NCBI GenBank assembly: GCA_015661465.1
Contig: DQVZ01000256.1
Location: 1 to 5,976 of the forward strand
Length of the DNA: 5,976 nucleotides
From: Aquifex aeolicus
GTDB lineage: Bacteria > Aquificota > Aquificia > Aquificales > Aquificaceae
Reading direction: 5' to 3'
Shown here: piece after piece, positions 1 through 5,770 of the stretch
Layout of the letters: each line of letters starts with the position of its first letter
Position numbering within the stretch: the stretch's first letter is position 1
Notes under the pieces: model-generated
What the model saw: only the letters and a program-made list of their open reading frames with translations
The model's database searches: none
What the model was told of the DNA's origin: nothing
Translations under genes and position numbers: made by a program

Positions 1-93
1 GCACCTGTAGCGTTGGAGGAAGGTCTTAGGTTTGCTATAAGGGAAGGTGGTAGAACTGTAGGTGCCGGTGTGGTTACTAAAATACTTGATTGA
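1..93 (+). CDS. tuf: Elongation factor Tu, C-terminal end (partial)
   Basis: The first frame reads thirty residues and a TGA stop. The residues include [20 protein letters not shown] and end in TKILD, which is the highly conserved end of EF-Tu domain 3 (beta-barrel). EF-Tu is the cytoplasmic GTPase that carries aminoacyl-tRNA to the ribosomal A site. The GTPase domain and the start lie left of the window, so nothing can be said about them. The gene sits directly in front of rpsJ with an 11-nt gap, the arrangement expected from a str operon (fusA-tuf) joined to an S10 operon. Its TGA stop overlaps the Shine-Dalgarno sequence of rpsJ, which suggests translational coupling. Many bacteria carry two tuf copies; which copy this is cannot be told from the fragment. 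Confidence 0.96.
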   Translation, partial: APVALEEGLRFAIREGGRTVGAGVVTKILD

Positions 94-97
94 GGGG
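92..97 (+). promoter_or_regulatory. rpsJ Shine-Dalgarno sequence overlapping the tuf stop
   Basis: GAGGGG lies 7 nt before the ATG at 105 and shares its GA with the TGA stop of tuf. It favours the ATG at 105 over an in-frame TTG at 90, which would lie upstream of this site and inside tuf. Confidence 0.75.
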
Positions 98-104
98 AAC
101 GATC

Positions 105-419
105 ATGGAGCAGGAAAAAATAAGAATAAAGCTTAAGGCTTACGACCATAGATTGTTGGATAAATCCGTAAAGCAGATAATAGAAACGGTGAAAAGGACG
201 GGTGGAGTTGTGAGAGGTCCAATTCCCCTTCCCACCCGTAAAAGGAAGTGGTGTGTACTTCGTTCTCCCCATAAATTTGACCAATCTAGAGAACACTTTG
301 AAATAAGGGAATTTTCAAGGATTTTAGATATAACCAGATTTACGCCTCAAACAATCGAAGCTCTTATGGAAATCAGTCTCCCTGCAGGTGTTGACGTTGA
401 AGTAAAAATGAGAGGTTAA
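105..419 (+). CDS. rpsJ: 30S ribosomal protein S10
   Basis: The product has 104 residues, close to the 103 of E. coli S10. S10 is a 30S head protein and, with NusB, also acts in transcription antitermination; with NusG it can link ribosome and RNA polymerase. Diagnostic stretches are [14 protein letters not shown] (residues 6-19), [17 protein letters not shown] (30-46, start of the long loop that enters the 30S head), SPH (54-56) and the end [11 protein letters not shown]. The ATG was chosen from its Shine-Dalgarno site; a TTG 15 nt upstream would add five residues and has no such support. One departure from the usual family pattern is REF at residues 68-70, where most bacterial S10 proteins read RTH. 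It is the first gene after tuf, with no room for an S10 leader. Identity is certain from sequence. Confidence 0.98.
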   Translation: MEQEKIRIKLKAYDHRLLDKSVKQIIETVKRTGGVVRGPIPLPTRKRKWCVLRSPHKFDQSREHFEIREFSRILDITRFTPQTIEALMEISLPAGVDVEVKMRG

Positions 420-423
420 TGAA

Positions 424-1158
424 ATGCCGTTGGGATTGATAGGAGAAAAAGTAGGAATGACAAGAGTTCTCCTTAAGGACGGAACGGCTATTCCTGTAAC
501 TGTAATAAAGTTTCCTATAAACTACGTGGTGCAAGTTAAGTCTGAAAATACAAAGGACGGGTATAACGCTATACAGGTAGGAGCTTACGAAGCAAAGGAG
601 AAGCATTTAACGAAACCTCTTATAGGACATTTTAAAAAGCACGGAGTACCACTTCTCAGAAGACTCTGGGAGTTTCGTGTAGAGAATCCTGAGCAGTTTC
701 AATCTGGCCAGCAGCTCAAAGTTGAAGACGTGTTTAAACCTGGAGACCTTGTAGATGTATGGGGAATTTCTAAGGGGAGAGGTTTTGCTGGTGTTATGAA
801 AAGATGGGACTTTTCAGGTTTTCCAAAATCTCACGGACATAGATATCACAGGGCAGTAGGTGCAATAGGACAAAGAACTGACCCGGGAAGAGTATGGAAA
901 GGAAAGAAAATGCCCGGCCACTACGGAGCTAAGCCTGTAAGGGTACAAGGATTATTTGTCGTGGACATTCTTCCTGAAGAAAACGCTATTTTAGTAAAAG
1001 GTTCGGTACCCGGTCACAACAAGGGAATCGTAATAGTAGAGCAATCTACAATAGCTTACAGAAAGAGCCAAAAACTAAAACTCAAAAGGTACCAATTTAT
1101 CTTGGATAATCTCCCTAAAAAAGAAGAACAATCACCCCAAGAGGTGGCAGAATCATGA
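424..1158 (+). CDS. rplC: 50S ribosomal protein L3, with C-terminal extension
   Basis: L3 is an early-assembly 50S protein that binds 23S rRNA; a long loop of it reaches toward the peptidyl transferase centre. Visible family features are [12 protein letters not shown] (4-15), IPVTVI (23-28), a conserved WEFRV (82-86), [14 protein letters not shown] (115-128), the loop region [20 protein letters not shown] (146-165) and the [11 protein letters not shown] closing strand (191-201). At 244 residues it is about 35 longer than E. coli L3 (209). The excess is a C-terminal tail from about residue 208, first lysine-rich and then acidic. The position of E. coli Gln150, methylated by PrmB, is Thr152 here. 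The ATG follows AGAGG at 411-415 by 8 nt, only 4 nt after the rpsJ stop. The end overlaps rplD by 4 nt in an ATGA arrangement. Confidence 0.98.
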   Translation: MPLGLIGEKVGMTRVLLKDGTAIPVTVIKFPINYVVQVKSENTKDGYNAIQVGAYEAKEKHLTKPLIGHFKKHGVPLLRRLWEFRVENPEQFQSGQQLKVEDVFKPGDLVDVWGISKGRGFAGVMKRWDFSGFPKSHGHRYHRAVGAIGQRTDPGRVWKGKKMPGHYGAKPVRVQGLFVVDILPEENAILVKGSVPGHNKGIVIVEQSTIAYRKSQKLKLKRYQFILDNLPKKEEQSPQEVAES

Positions 1159-1754
1159 AAATAGGTGATGTTGAAGTAAGAGATGATGTTTTTAACGTAA
1201 AGGTAAAAAAGCATGTTCTTTGGGAAGTTGTAAAGTGGCAACTTGCAAAGAGAAGACAGGGAACCCACTCTACAAAGACAAGAGGTGAAGTTGCTTATTC
1301 TGGGAGAAAAATACTTCCCCAGAAGGGAACTGGTAATGCGAGACACGGAGAAAGAGGAGTAAACATTTTCGTAGGTGGTGGTGTTGCCCACGGGCCTAAA
1401 CCCAGGGATTACGAATATCCTCTTCCCAAAAAGGTAAGGAAACTCGGTCTTAAAATGGCTCTTTCCGACAAGGCTCAAAACAACGCGGTAATCTTTGTAG
1501 ATAAAATAGACTTGGGAGAAATACCCAAAACAAAAAAGGCAGTAGAATTTCTTAAAAATCTCGGTGTGGATAAAGAAAAGGTTCTATTGGTAATTCCTGA
1601 GAAGAACGAAGTTCTTTATAAATCCTTCAGAAATCTTCAAAATGTTAGAGTTTTACTTCCTGAAGGATTAAACGTTTACGATGTTCTGTGGGCCTCAAAA
1701 TTGGTAATTCATAAGGATTGTTTAGATAGGATATACAAGAAGGTGGAGGCTTAA
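1155..1754 (+). CDS. rplD: 50S ribosomal protein L4
   Basis: L4 binds domain I of 23S rRNA; its extended loop forms part of the peptide tunnel constriction with L22. In E. coli it also represses its own S10 operon through the leader RNA. The 199 residues match the usual length (201 in E. coli). The loop is recognisable as [17 protein letters not shown] (34-50) and [10 protein letters not shown] (56-65), the latter containing Lys57, equivalent to E. coli Lys63 where macrolide-resistance changes occur. The C-terminal globular half includes [10 protein letters not shown] (97-106) and the final segment [17 protein letters not shown] (168-184). The ATG overlaps the rplC stop (ATGA) and is preceded by GAGGTGG at 1141-1147, inside rplC, so coupled translation is likely. 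No regulatory leader for L4 feedback is visible in the window. Confidence 0.98.
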   Translation: MKIGDVEVRDDVFNVKVKKHVLWEVVKWQLAKRRQGTHSTKTRGEVAYSGRKILPQKGTGNARHGERGVNIFVGGGVAHGPKPRDYEYPLPKKVRKLGLKMALSDKAQNNAVIFVDKIDLGEIPKTKKAVEFLKNLGVDKEKVLLVIPEKNEVLYKSFRNLQNVRVLLPEGLNVYDVLWASKLVIHKDCLDRIYKKVEA

Positions 1755-1758
1755 GGCT

Positions 1759-2070
1759 ATGAGCCAGAGAAAACCTTGGGAAATAATAATAAGACCTATT
1801 ATCACAGAAAAAAGCAACAGGTTAATGGAAGACTACAATAAGTACACCTTTGAAGTTGCTTTGGATGCTTCCAAACCCGAAATAAAGTACGCTATAGAAA
1901 GACTTTTCGGTGTAAAGGTTAAAAAAGTAAACACTATGATAGTTAAACCTAAAAAGAAAAGAGTTTGGAACAAGTTCAGGCAATACGGAAAAACCAAGAA
2001 ATGGAAGAAAGCTATTGTTACCCTGGAAAAGGGATATAAAATAGATATCCTTGAGTTTGCTCAGAAGTGA
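1759..2070 (+). CDS. rplW: 50S ribosomal protein L23
   Basis: L23 sits at the tunnel exit of the 50S subunit and is the docking point for trigger factor and signal recognition particle. The 103 residues are close to the E. coli length of 100. Family signs are IIRPIITEKS (10-19), FEVALDASKPEIKYAIERLF (31-50), the VKVKKVNT segment (52-59), and KKWKKAIVTLEKGYKID (80-96). Glu17 in ITEKS corresponds to E. coli Glu18, the residue needed for trigger factor docking. The basic internal stretch KPKKKRVWNKFRQYGKTKK (63-81) matches the rRNA-binding loop, shorter than in E. coli-type tips. The ATG lies 9 nt after GGAGG at 1745-1749, which is inside the end of rplD. The gene ends in AAG TGA, whose TGA begins the rplB ribosome binding site. 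Confidence 0.98.
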   Translation: MSQRKPWEIIIRPIITEKSNRLMEDYNKYTFEVALDASKPEIKYAIERLFGVKVKKVNTMIVKPKKKRVWNKFRQYGKTKKWKKAIVTLEKGYKIDILEFAQK

Positions 2071-2076
2071 GGTGAT
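2069..2076 (+). promoter_or_regulatory. rplB Shine-Dalgarno sequence overlapping the rplW stop
   Basis: GAGGTGAT sits 5 nt before the rplB ATG and shares its GA with the rplW TGA stop. Thirteen bases here (AGAAGTGAGGTGA, 2063-2075) are repeated exactly at the rpsS/rplV junction (3663-3675). Confidence 0.75.
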
Positions 2077-2081
2077 TTGGT

Positions 2082-2996
2082 ATGGGTGTTAGGAAACTAA
2101 AACCTGTAACTAACGGAACGAGACATGCGGTTTTATACGACTTTGAAGAAATAGAAAAATTAGTTAGAAAAGGGAAAGAAGTAGTTTTAGTAAAGAAGAA
2201 CAAGGTAGAACCCGAAAAATCCCTTCTAAAGTGGTGGCACAGGGCAAAGGGAAGATCAAGACAGAGAGGAAACATTACAGCAAGACATAGGGGAGGAGGA
2301 CATAAAAAACTTTACAGAATTGTTGATTTTAAAAGGGATAAAAGTTTAATTCCCGCAAAGGTCGTTTCTATAGAGTATGACCCCTTTAGAAGTGCCAGAA
2401 TATGCCTTCTTCACTATGCCGACGGTGAAAAGAGATACATTATATGGCCGGAGGGTCTAAAGGTCGGAGATACGGTAGTATCCATAAGTTGGGAAGATGC
2501 GGAAGCAGGAAAGCCTATTCCTGAAATAAAACCGGGAAATGCTATGCCTCTCAAATATATCCCTGAGGGAACAATAATTCACAACATTGAATTTACGCCC
2601 GGAAAAGGCGGACAAATAGCAAGGGCTGCAGGAACTTGGGCCCAAGTTCTCGGAAAATCCACCAAAAAAGGATATATACTTGTGAGAATGCCTTCTGGTG
2701 AGATAAGAATGATACACGAAAGGTGTATGGCTACTATAGGTAGGGTGGGTCTTGCTGAACACGAGCTTATAAAACTCGGAAAAGCTGGAAGGGCGAGATG
2801 GCTAGGATGGAGACCACACACAAGAGGAACTGCAATGAATCCAGTTGACCACCCCCACGGTGGCGGTGAAGGAAGAACAAGAGGTAAACATCCCGAATCT
2901 CCTTGGGGTTGGAAAACTAAGGGTTATAAAACCAGAAGGGGCAGGAAATATTCTGATAAGTTCATCGTCACAAGAAGGGATGGCAAACCCTTATAA
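2082..2996 (+). CDS. rplB: 50S ribosomal protein L2, enlarged
   Basis: L2 is a primary 23S rRNA-binding protein needed for subunit association and peptidyl transferase function. Diagnostic segments are [20 protein letters not shown] (65-84), YDPFRSARI (99-107), the [15 protein letters not shown] stretch (150-164), [14 protein letters not shown] (173-186), [13 protein letters not shown] (233-245) and [20 protein letters not shown] (251-270). His257 corresponds to E. coli His229, a residue implicated in peptidyl transferase activity. The protein has 304 residues against 273 in E. coli. The excess is mainly about 15 residues before ITARH (lysine- and glutamate-rich, with WWHR at 51-54) and about 9 residues around 137-148 ([12 protein letters not shown]). 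The ATG is set by the stop-overlapping Shine-Dalgarno sequence. It is the first of four consecutive genes that begin ATGGGT. Confidence 0.98.
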   Translation: MGVRKLKPVTNGTRHAVLYDFEEIEKLVRKGKEVVLVKKNKVEPEKSLLKWWHRAKGRSRQRGNITARHRGGGHKKLYRIVDFKRDKSLIPAKVVSIEYDPFRSARICLLHYADGEKRYIIWPEGLKVGDTVVSISWEDAEAGKPIPEIKPGNAMPLKYIPEGTIIHNIEFTPGKGGQIARAAGTWAQVLGKSTKKGYILVRMPSGEIRMIHERCMATIGRVGLAEHELIKLGKAGRARWLGWRPHTRGTAMNPVDHPHGGGEGRTRGKHPESPWGWKTKGYKTRRGRKYSDKFIVTRRDGKPL

Positions 2997-3002
2997 AGGA
3001 GG
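2995..3002 (+). promoter_or_regulatory. Perfect Shine-Dalgarno sequence for the long rpsS start
   Basis: AAAGGAGG ends 8 nt before the ATG at 3011 and overlaps the end of the rplB TAA stop. It is among the best ribosome binding sites in the window, and it supports translation of the full 219-residue S19 rather than only the conserved C-terminal part. Confidence 0.85.
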
Positions 3003-3010
3003 AATAAAGT

Positions 3011-3670
3011 ATGGGTTTTAAAGGGGCATGGAATAAAAGAAACAGACTTATAGAAAATCCGGAAGAGTACTACAAACTGTATAAAAGACTCCAAAGGGCT
3101 TACAAACTGATAAGGGAAGCTATAAAGAGATACGGTTCTTTTGAACTATTAAAGGGTAAAAACACTTTAAGAGATTTAGAGGAACTGCTTGAAGAGAGGA
3201 AACAAGTTCTTGAAATGCTAAAAAAACAGCTCAAAGAAGTACATAAGGGTAAACCACGGATAGAAGCTGAAGGAGATGAGAAACTAAAAGAGTTAATTAG
3301 GGAAGTAAACAAAGTTCAAGCTGAGGTAAGGGCTCTGGAAATTATAGTAAATAGAGTTAGAAAGTACGAAGAGCTGTACGCCCAGTACAAACAGATGACC
3401 GAGAAAAAAGCTTTTGTCGACCCTAAGTTATGGGTCAGAATAAGGAAGATGAATGAAACCGGGGAGAGAAAAGTTGTAAGAACATATTCAAGGGCTACCA
3501 CTATAATACCCGAATTCGTAGGACATACTATAGCGGTTCACAACGGAAAGACTTTTGTTCCTGTTTACATAACCCAAGATATGGTAGGCCACAAACTCGG
3601 TGAGTTTGCACCCACCAGAACATTTAAAGGGCACCCAGACAAGACCGCAAAGGTTGTTAAGAAGAAGTGA
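3011..3670 (+). CDS. rpsS: 30S ribosomal protein S19 with a 128-residue N-terminal helical extension
   Basis: The C-terminal part, about residues 129-219, is a complete S19, the 30S head protein that pairs with S13 and whose tail approaches A-site tRNA. It shows [10 protein letters not shown] (132-141), [20 protein letters not shown] (157-176), [12 protein letters not shown] (177-188) and [16 protein letters not shown] (190-205), then a lysine-rich tail. Ordinary S19 has about 92 residues; this protein has 219. The first 128 residues are rich in K, E, R and L and nearly free of glycine and proline. I read a helix at about 18-40, then two heptad-like helices (53-79 and 89-129) joined by a turn near [10 protein letters not shown] (80-89), suggesting a helical hairpin or coiled coil. 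I do not recognise this domain and assign it no function. There is no frameshift or stop between the parts, and base and codon use resemble the neighbours. Confidence 0.96.
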   Translation: MGFKGAWNKRNRLIENPEEYYKLYKRLQRAYKLIREAIKRYGSFELLKGKNTLRDLEELLEERKQVLEMLKKQLKEVHKGKPRIEAEGDEKLKELIREVNKVQAEVRALEIIVNRVRKYEELYAQYKQMTEKKAFVDPKLWVRIRKMNETGERKVVRTYSRATTIIPEFVGHTIAVHNGKTFVPVYITQDMVGHKLGEFAPTRTFKGHPDKTAKVVKKK

Positions 3671-3675
3671 GGTGA
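3669..3675 (+). promoter_or_regulatory. rplV Shine-Dalgarno sequence overlapping the rpsS stop
   Basis: GAGGTGA lies 6 nt before the rplV ATG and shares its GA with the rpsS TGA. A second GAGG at 3676-3679 is too close to the start to be the main site. The junction closely resembles the rplW/rplB one. Confidence 0.75.
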
Positions 3676-3681
3676 GAGGCT

Positions 3682-4083
3682 ATGGGTCAGCTTAAGATAA
3701 AGGATAAGTCTCAAAGGGAAGGATATAAGCCCAATCAAGCTATAGCTATCCTCAGATACGCGCGTATTTCTCCTCTTAAAGCCAGATTGGTTTTAAGAGA
3801 GATACAAGGTAAAGATGTAGGAGATGCGCTTTACCTTCTTAAGGTAATTCCTAAGAAAGCTGCAAGAATAGCGGAAAAGCTTTTAAAAAGTGCTATAGCA
3901 AACGCCGAACAAAAGGGACTCGACCTCGATAGGCTTTATGTTAAGAAAGCGGTAGCCGATAGAGGACCTATTTTGAAGAAATGGATTCCCAGAGCTCACG
4001 GGAGGGCTACTATGGTAAGAAAGAGACTTTCTCATATTACAATAGTTTTAGAAGAAAAACCCGAAGGTAAGGAGGAAGATTAA
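3682..4083 (+). CDS. rplV: 50S ribosomal protein L22
   Basis: L22 contacts all domains of 23S rRNA, and its long beta-hairpin lines the peptide tunnel opposite L4. Family features are [20 protein letters not shown] (27-46), [18 protein letters not shown] (60-77), [20 protein letters not shown] (85-104) and [19 protein letters not shown] (105-123), which together make the hairpin and its tip. The protein has 133 residues against 110 in E. coli. There are about 13 extra residues at the N terminus ([20 protein letters not shown] precedes the core) and a charged tail ending GKEED. The codons of that tail, AAG GAG GAA, form the ribosome binding site of rpsC. Only 2 nt separate the two genes. Tunnel-tip residues that matter for macrolides are present and look ordinary. 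Confidence 0.98.
   Translation: MGQLKIKDKSQREGYKPNQAIAILRYARISPLKARLVLREIQGKDVGDALYLLKVIPKKAARIAEKLLKSAIANAEQKGLDLDRLYVKKAVADRGPILKKWIPRAHGRATMVRKRLSHITIVLEEKPEGKEED
4069..4075 (+). promoter_or_regulatory. rpsC Shine-Dalgarno sequence inside the end of rplV
   Basis: AAGGAGG lies 10 nt before the rpsC ATG and is read in rplV as the Lys-Glu-Glu codons of its last residues. Confidence 0.75.
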
Positions 4084-4085
4084 GT

Positions 4086-4781
4086 ATGGGTCAGAAAACT
4101 CACCCGATAGGTTTCAGGCTAGGCATAATAAAGGATTGGCCCTCTAAATGGTATGCTCCTAAGAAGGATTACTCCAAACTGCTACATGAAGACTTAAAGA
4201 TAAAGAACTATATAAAGCGCAGATACAAAGTAGCCGGCGTTTCTAAAGTTGAGATTGAAAGAATCGTTGATAAGGTAAGGGTTAAGATTCACACCCCAAG
4301 ACCCGCCATAGTTATCGGGAGAAAAGGACAGGAAGTAGAGAGACTTAAAAAGACTATAGAAAAAATGCTTCCGGGTAAAGAAATAAATATATCCGTTATA
4401 GAGGTAAGAATTCCCGAACTCGATGCCCAGCTCGTAGCTGAAGATATAGCAACTCAGATAGAAAGAAGAGTATCCCATAGAAGGGCTATGAAAAGGGCTA
4501 TAGACAACGCCCTAAAAGCTGGAGCAAAGGGAGTAAAGGTTCAGGTAAAAGGTAGAATAGGTGGTGCTGAGCTGGCTAGAAAAGAGTGGTTCTTAGTAGG
4601 TAGAATGCCCTTACAAACCATAAGAGCAGATATAGATTACGGATTTGCCACTGCTTATACCAAATACGGTATTCTTAGTGTTAAGGTTTGGATTTATAAA
4701 GGTGATGTTCTAAAAGGTGGTAGAGAGGAAATTCTCAAGAAGATAGAAGAGGAAATTTTGCAAGCGGCTAAGGAGGGTTAA
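4086..4781 (+). CDS. rpsC: 30S ribosomal protein S3
   Basis: S3 lies at the mRNA entry side of the 30S head and, with S4 and S5, contributes to mRNA unwinding. The 231 residues match E. coli S3 (233). The N-terminal [14 protein letters not shown] (1-14) is diagnostic. A type II KH domain carries the GRKG loop (78-81) in [17 protein letters not shown] (73-89). The C-terminal domain shows [20 protein letters not shown] (127-146), which includes the arginine and lysine positions linked to helicase activity, then [15 protein letters not shown] (154-168), [19 protein letters not shown] (172-190) and VKVWIYKGD (199-207). The acidic C terminus found in E. coli is short here, ending in AAKEG. The gene follows rplV by 2 nt and precedes rplP by 3 nt, so translation of the three is probably coupled. 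Confidence 0.98.
   Translation: MGQKTHPIGFRLGIIKDWPSKWYAPKKDYSKLLHEDLKIKNYIKRRYKVAGVSKVEIERIVDKVRVKIHTPRPAIVIGRKGQEVERLKKTIEKMLPGKEINISVIEVRIPELDAQLVAEDIATQIERRVSHRRAMKRAIDNALKAGAKGVKVQVKGRIGGAELARKEWFLVGRMPLQTIRADIDYGFATAYTKYGILSVKVWIYKGDVLKGGREEILKKIEEEILQAAKEG
4770..4776 (+). promoter_or_regulatory. rplP Shine-Dalgarno sequence inside the end of rpsC
   Basis: AAGGAGG lies 8 nt before the rplP ATG and is read in rpsC as Lys-Glu plus the first base of the final Gly codon. It mirrors the rplV/rpsC junction. Confidence 0.75.
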
Positions 4782-4784
4782 AAG

Positions 4785-5213
4785 ATGTACCTGCAACCGA
4801 AAAAGGTTAGATGGAGAAAACAAAGGAGAGGAACTTTAAAGGGTAAAGCTTTGAGGGGAAATAAATTAGCTTTTGGAGAATATGGTATACAGGCTCTTGA
4901 TAGGGCTTGGATTACTCAACAACAGATAGAAGCTGTGAGGGTAGCATTAGTAAGAAGCCTGAAAAAGGGAGCAAAAATCTGGATAAGAATATTCCCCGAT
5001 AAACCTTACACCAAAAAGCCCAATGAAGTTAGAATGGGTGGAGGAAAAGGAGACCCTGAAGGTTTTGTTGCCGTTGTAAAGCCCGGTAGAATTCTCTTTG
5101 AATTTACCGGAGTTCCTGACGATGTCGCTCAAGAAGCTTTCAGGATAGCGGCTTCTAAATTGCCCATTCCTGTGAGACTTGTAAAGTATGGAGAATTTAC
5201 TTTTAAGTATTGA
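4785..5213 (+). CDS. rplP: 50S ribosomal protein L16
   Basis: L16 is a late-assembly 50S protein that positions A-site tRNA near the peptidyl transferase centre. The 142 residues compare with 136 in E. coli. Recognisable parts are [16 protein letters not shown] (1-16, one residue longer than the usual start), [20 protein letters not shown] (30-49), ARG-type basic segment [20 protein letters not shown] (60-79), [20 protein letters not shown] (82-101) and [13 protein letters not shown] (117-129). Arg83 in VRMGGGKG corresponds to E. coli Arg81, hydroxylated there by an oxygenase; whether this organism modifies it cannot be told. The ATG is fixed by AAGGAGG within the end of rpsC. The TGA stop opens the TGAGG binding site of rpmC. 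Confidence 0.98.
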   Translation: MYLQPKKVRWRKQRRGTLKGKALRGNKLAFGEYGIQALDRAWITQQQIEAVRVALVRSLKKGAKIWIRIFPDKPYTKKPNEVRMGGGKGDPEGFVAVVKPGRILFEFTGVPDDVAQEAFRIAASKLPIPVRLVKYGEFTFKY

Positions 5214-5218
5214 GGTAA
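5212..5218 (+). promoter_or_regulatory. rpmC Shine-Dalgarno sequence overlapping the rplP stop
   Basis: GAGGTAA lies 5 nt before the ATG at 5224 and shares GA with the rplP TGA. It decides the rpmC start: the in-frame ATG at 5188, inside rplP, has no comparable site. Confidence 0.7.
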
Positions 5219-5223
5219 GGACT

Positions 5224-5445
5224 ATGTGGGAAAGGGAAAGGAAAAAATTCCTTGAAGATATCAGAAAGAAAAGTATAAAGGAGTTAGAAGAACTCTTAGA
5301 TGAGCTAAAGCTTGAACTTATGAGACTCAGATTTAAAAAACAAGTTCAAGGTCTTGACAATCCTATGGAAATCAGGAAAATTAAGAGGAATATAGCAAGA
5401 GTTTTAACAGTAATTAGGGAAAAACAGTTGAGAGGTGAGCAGTGA
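5224..5445 (+). CDS. rpmC: 50S ribosomal protein L29
   Basis: L29 is a small two-helix protein at the tunnel exit next to L23. With the ATG at 5224 the product has 73 residues, about ten more than E. coli L29 (63). It shows the expected helical hairpin: [20 protein letters not shown] (16-35), a short linker with [11 protein letters not shown] (40-50), and the second helix [19 protein letters not shown] (51-69). The extra residues are mainly a charged start ([12 protein letters not shown]). An ATG 36 nt upstream in the same frame would add twelve residues ([12 protein letters not shown]), but it lies within rplP and lacks a ribosome binding site, so I reject it. The TGA stop overlaps the rpsQ ATG by one base. 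Confidence 0.95.
   Translation: MWERERKKFLEDIRKKSIKELEELLDELKLELMRLRFKKQVQGLDNPMEIRKIKRNIARVLTVIREKQLRGEQ
5432..5438 (+). promoter_or_regulatory. rpsQ Shine-Dalgarno sequence inside the end of rpmC
   Basis: GAGGTGA lies 6 nt before the ATG at 5445 but only 3 nt before an in-frame GTG at 5442. The spacing favours the ATG. Confidence 0.65.
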
Positions 5446-5765
5446 TGACGCAGCAAAAACAACAGAAAAAATGGCACGAAAAAAGAAAACACCTTGTAGG
5501 TGTAGTCGTTAGCGACAAGATGGATAAAACTGTGGTTGTAAAAGTTGATAGAAAAGTTCCTCACCCCCTTTACGGAAAGCACATTATCAAAAGCAAGAAA
5601 TATCATGCCCACGATGAACATAACGAGTGCAGGGTTGGTGATATCGTTATGATTAGGGAAACCAGACCTCTTTCAAAAACAAAGAGATGGGTTGTTGTGA
5701 AGATTATTCAGAGAGCAAGAAGACCTGAGGAAGAAATAGCTCAACACCAAGAAGAGCAAAATTAG
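5445..5765 (+). CDS. rpsQ: 30S ribosomal protein S17
   Basis: S17 is an OB-fold primary 16S rRNA-binding protein of the 30S body. Family signs are [20 protein letters not shown] (15-34), [19 protein letters not shown] (40-58), the [20 protein letters not shown] stretch (60-79) and [12 protein letters not shown] (80-91). The product has 106 residues against 84 in E. coli. The extra sequence is a Lys/Gln-rich start (MTQQKQQKK) and a C-terminal charged tail ending [12 protein letters not shown]; a longer C terminus is also known from Thermus S17. A GTG directly before the ATG gives an alternative start adding one Met. The ATG overlaps the rpmC stop (TGATG), so coupling is likely. This is the last ribosomal protein gene; what follows is aroD and not rplN. 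Confidence 0.97.
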   Translation: MTQQKQQKKWHEKRKHLVGVVVSDKMDKTVVVKVDRKVPHPLYGKHIIKSKKYHAHDEHNECRVGDIVMIRETRPLSKTKRWVVVKIIQRARRPEEEIAQHQEEQN

Positions 5766-5770
5766 GATTG

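Noticed and set aside
90..104. TTG start for rpsJ five codons upstream
   Set aside because: It overlaps the tuf stop and lies before the GAGGGG site, whereas the ATG at 105 is ideally spaced and gives the normal S10 length.
373..606. Minus-strand open frame opposite rpsJ/rplC, and similar long minus-strand frames elsewhere (for example 1056-1478, 2457-2821, 4194-4478, 5346-5621)
   Set aside because: All lie opposite strongly recognised ribosomal protein genes. Their products are rich in S, F, L and Y as expected from the complement of a purine-rich coding strand, and none shows a family motif or its own binding site.
3011..3394. The rpsS extension as a separate gene, an intein or a mobile insertion
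   Set aside because: There is no stop or frameshift between it and the S19 core, no intein splice residues or block motifs, and no flanking repeats; base and codon use match the neighbours.
3366..3394. Internal ribosome binding site for a short S19
   Set aside because: Only weak purine runs are present, and the nearest GAAGAG is about 20 nt from the ATG; I record the internal ATG as a finding but not as a gene start.
5188..5223. Earlier ATG for rpmC inside rplP
   Set aside because: No Shine-Dalgarno sequence precedes it, it would add twelve non-conserved residues, and the ATG at 5224 has a well-placed site.
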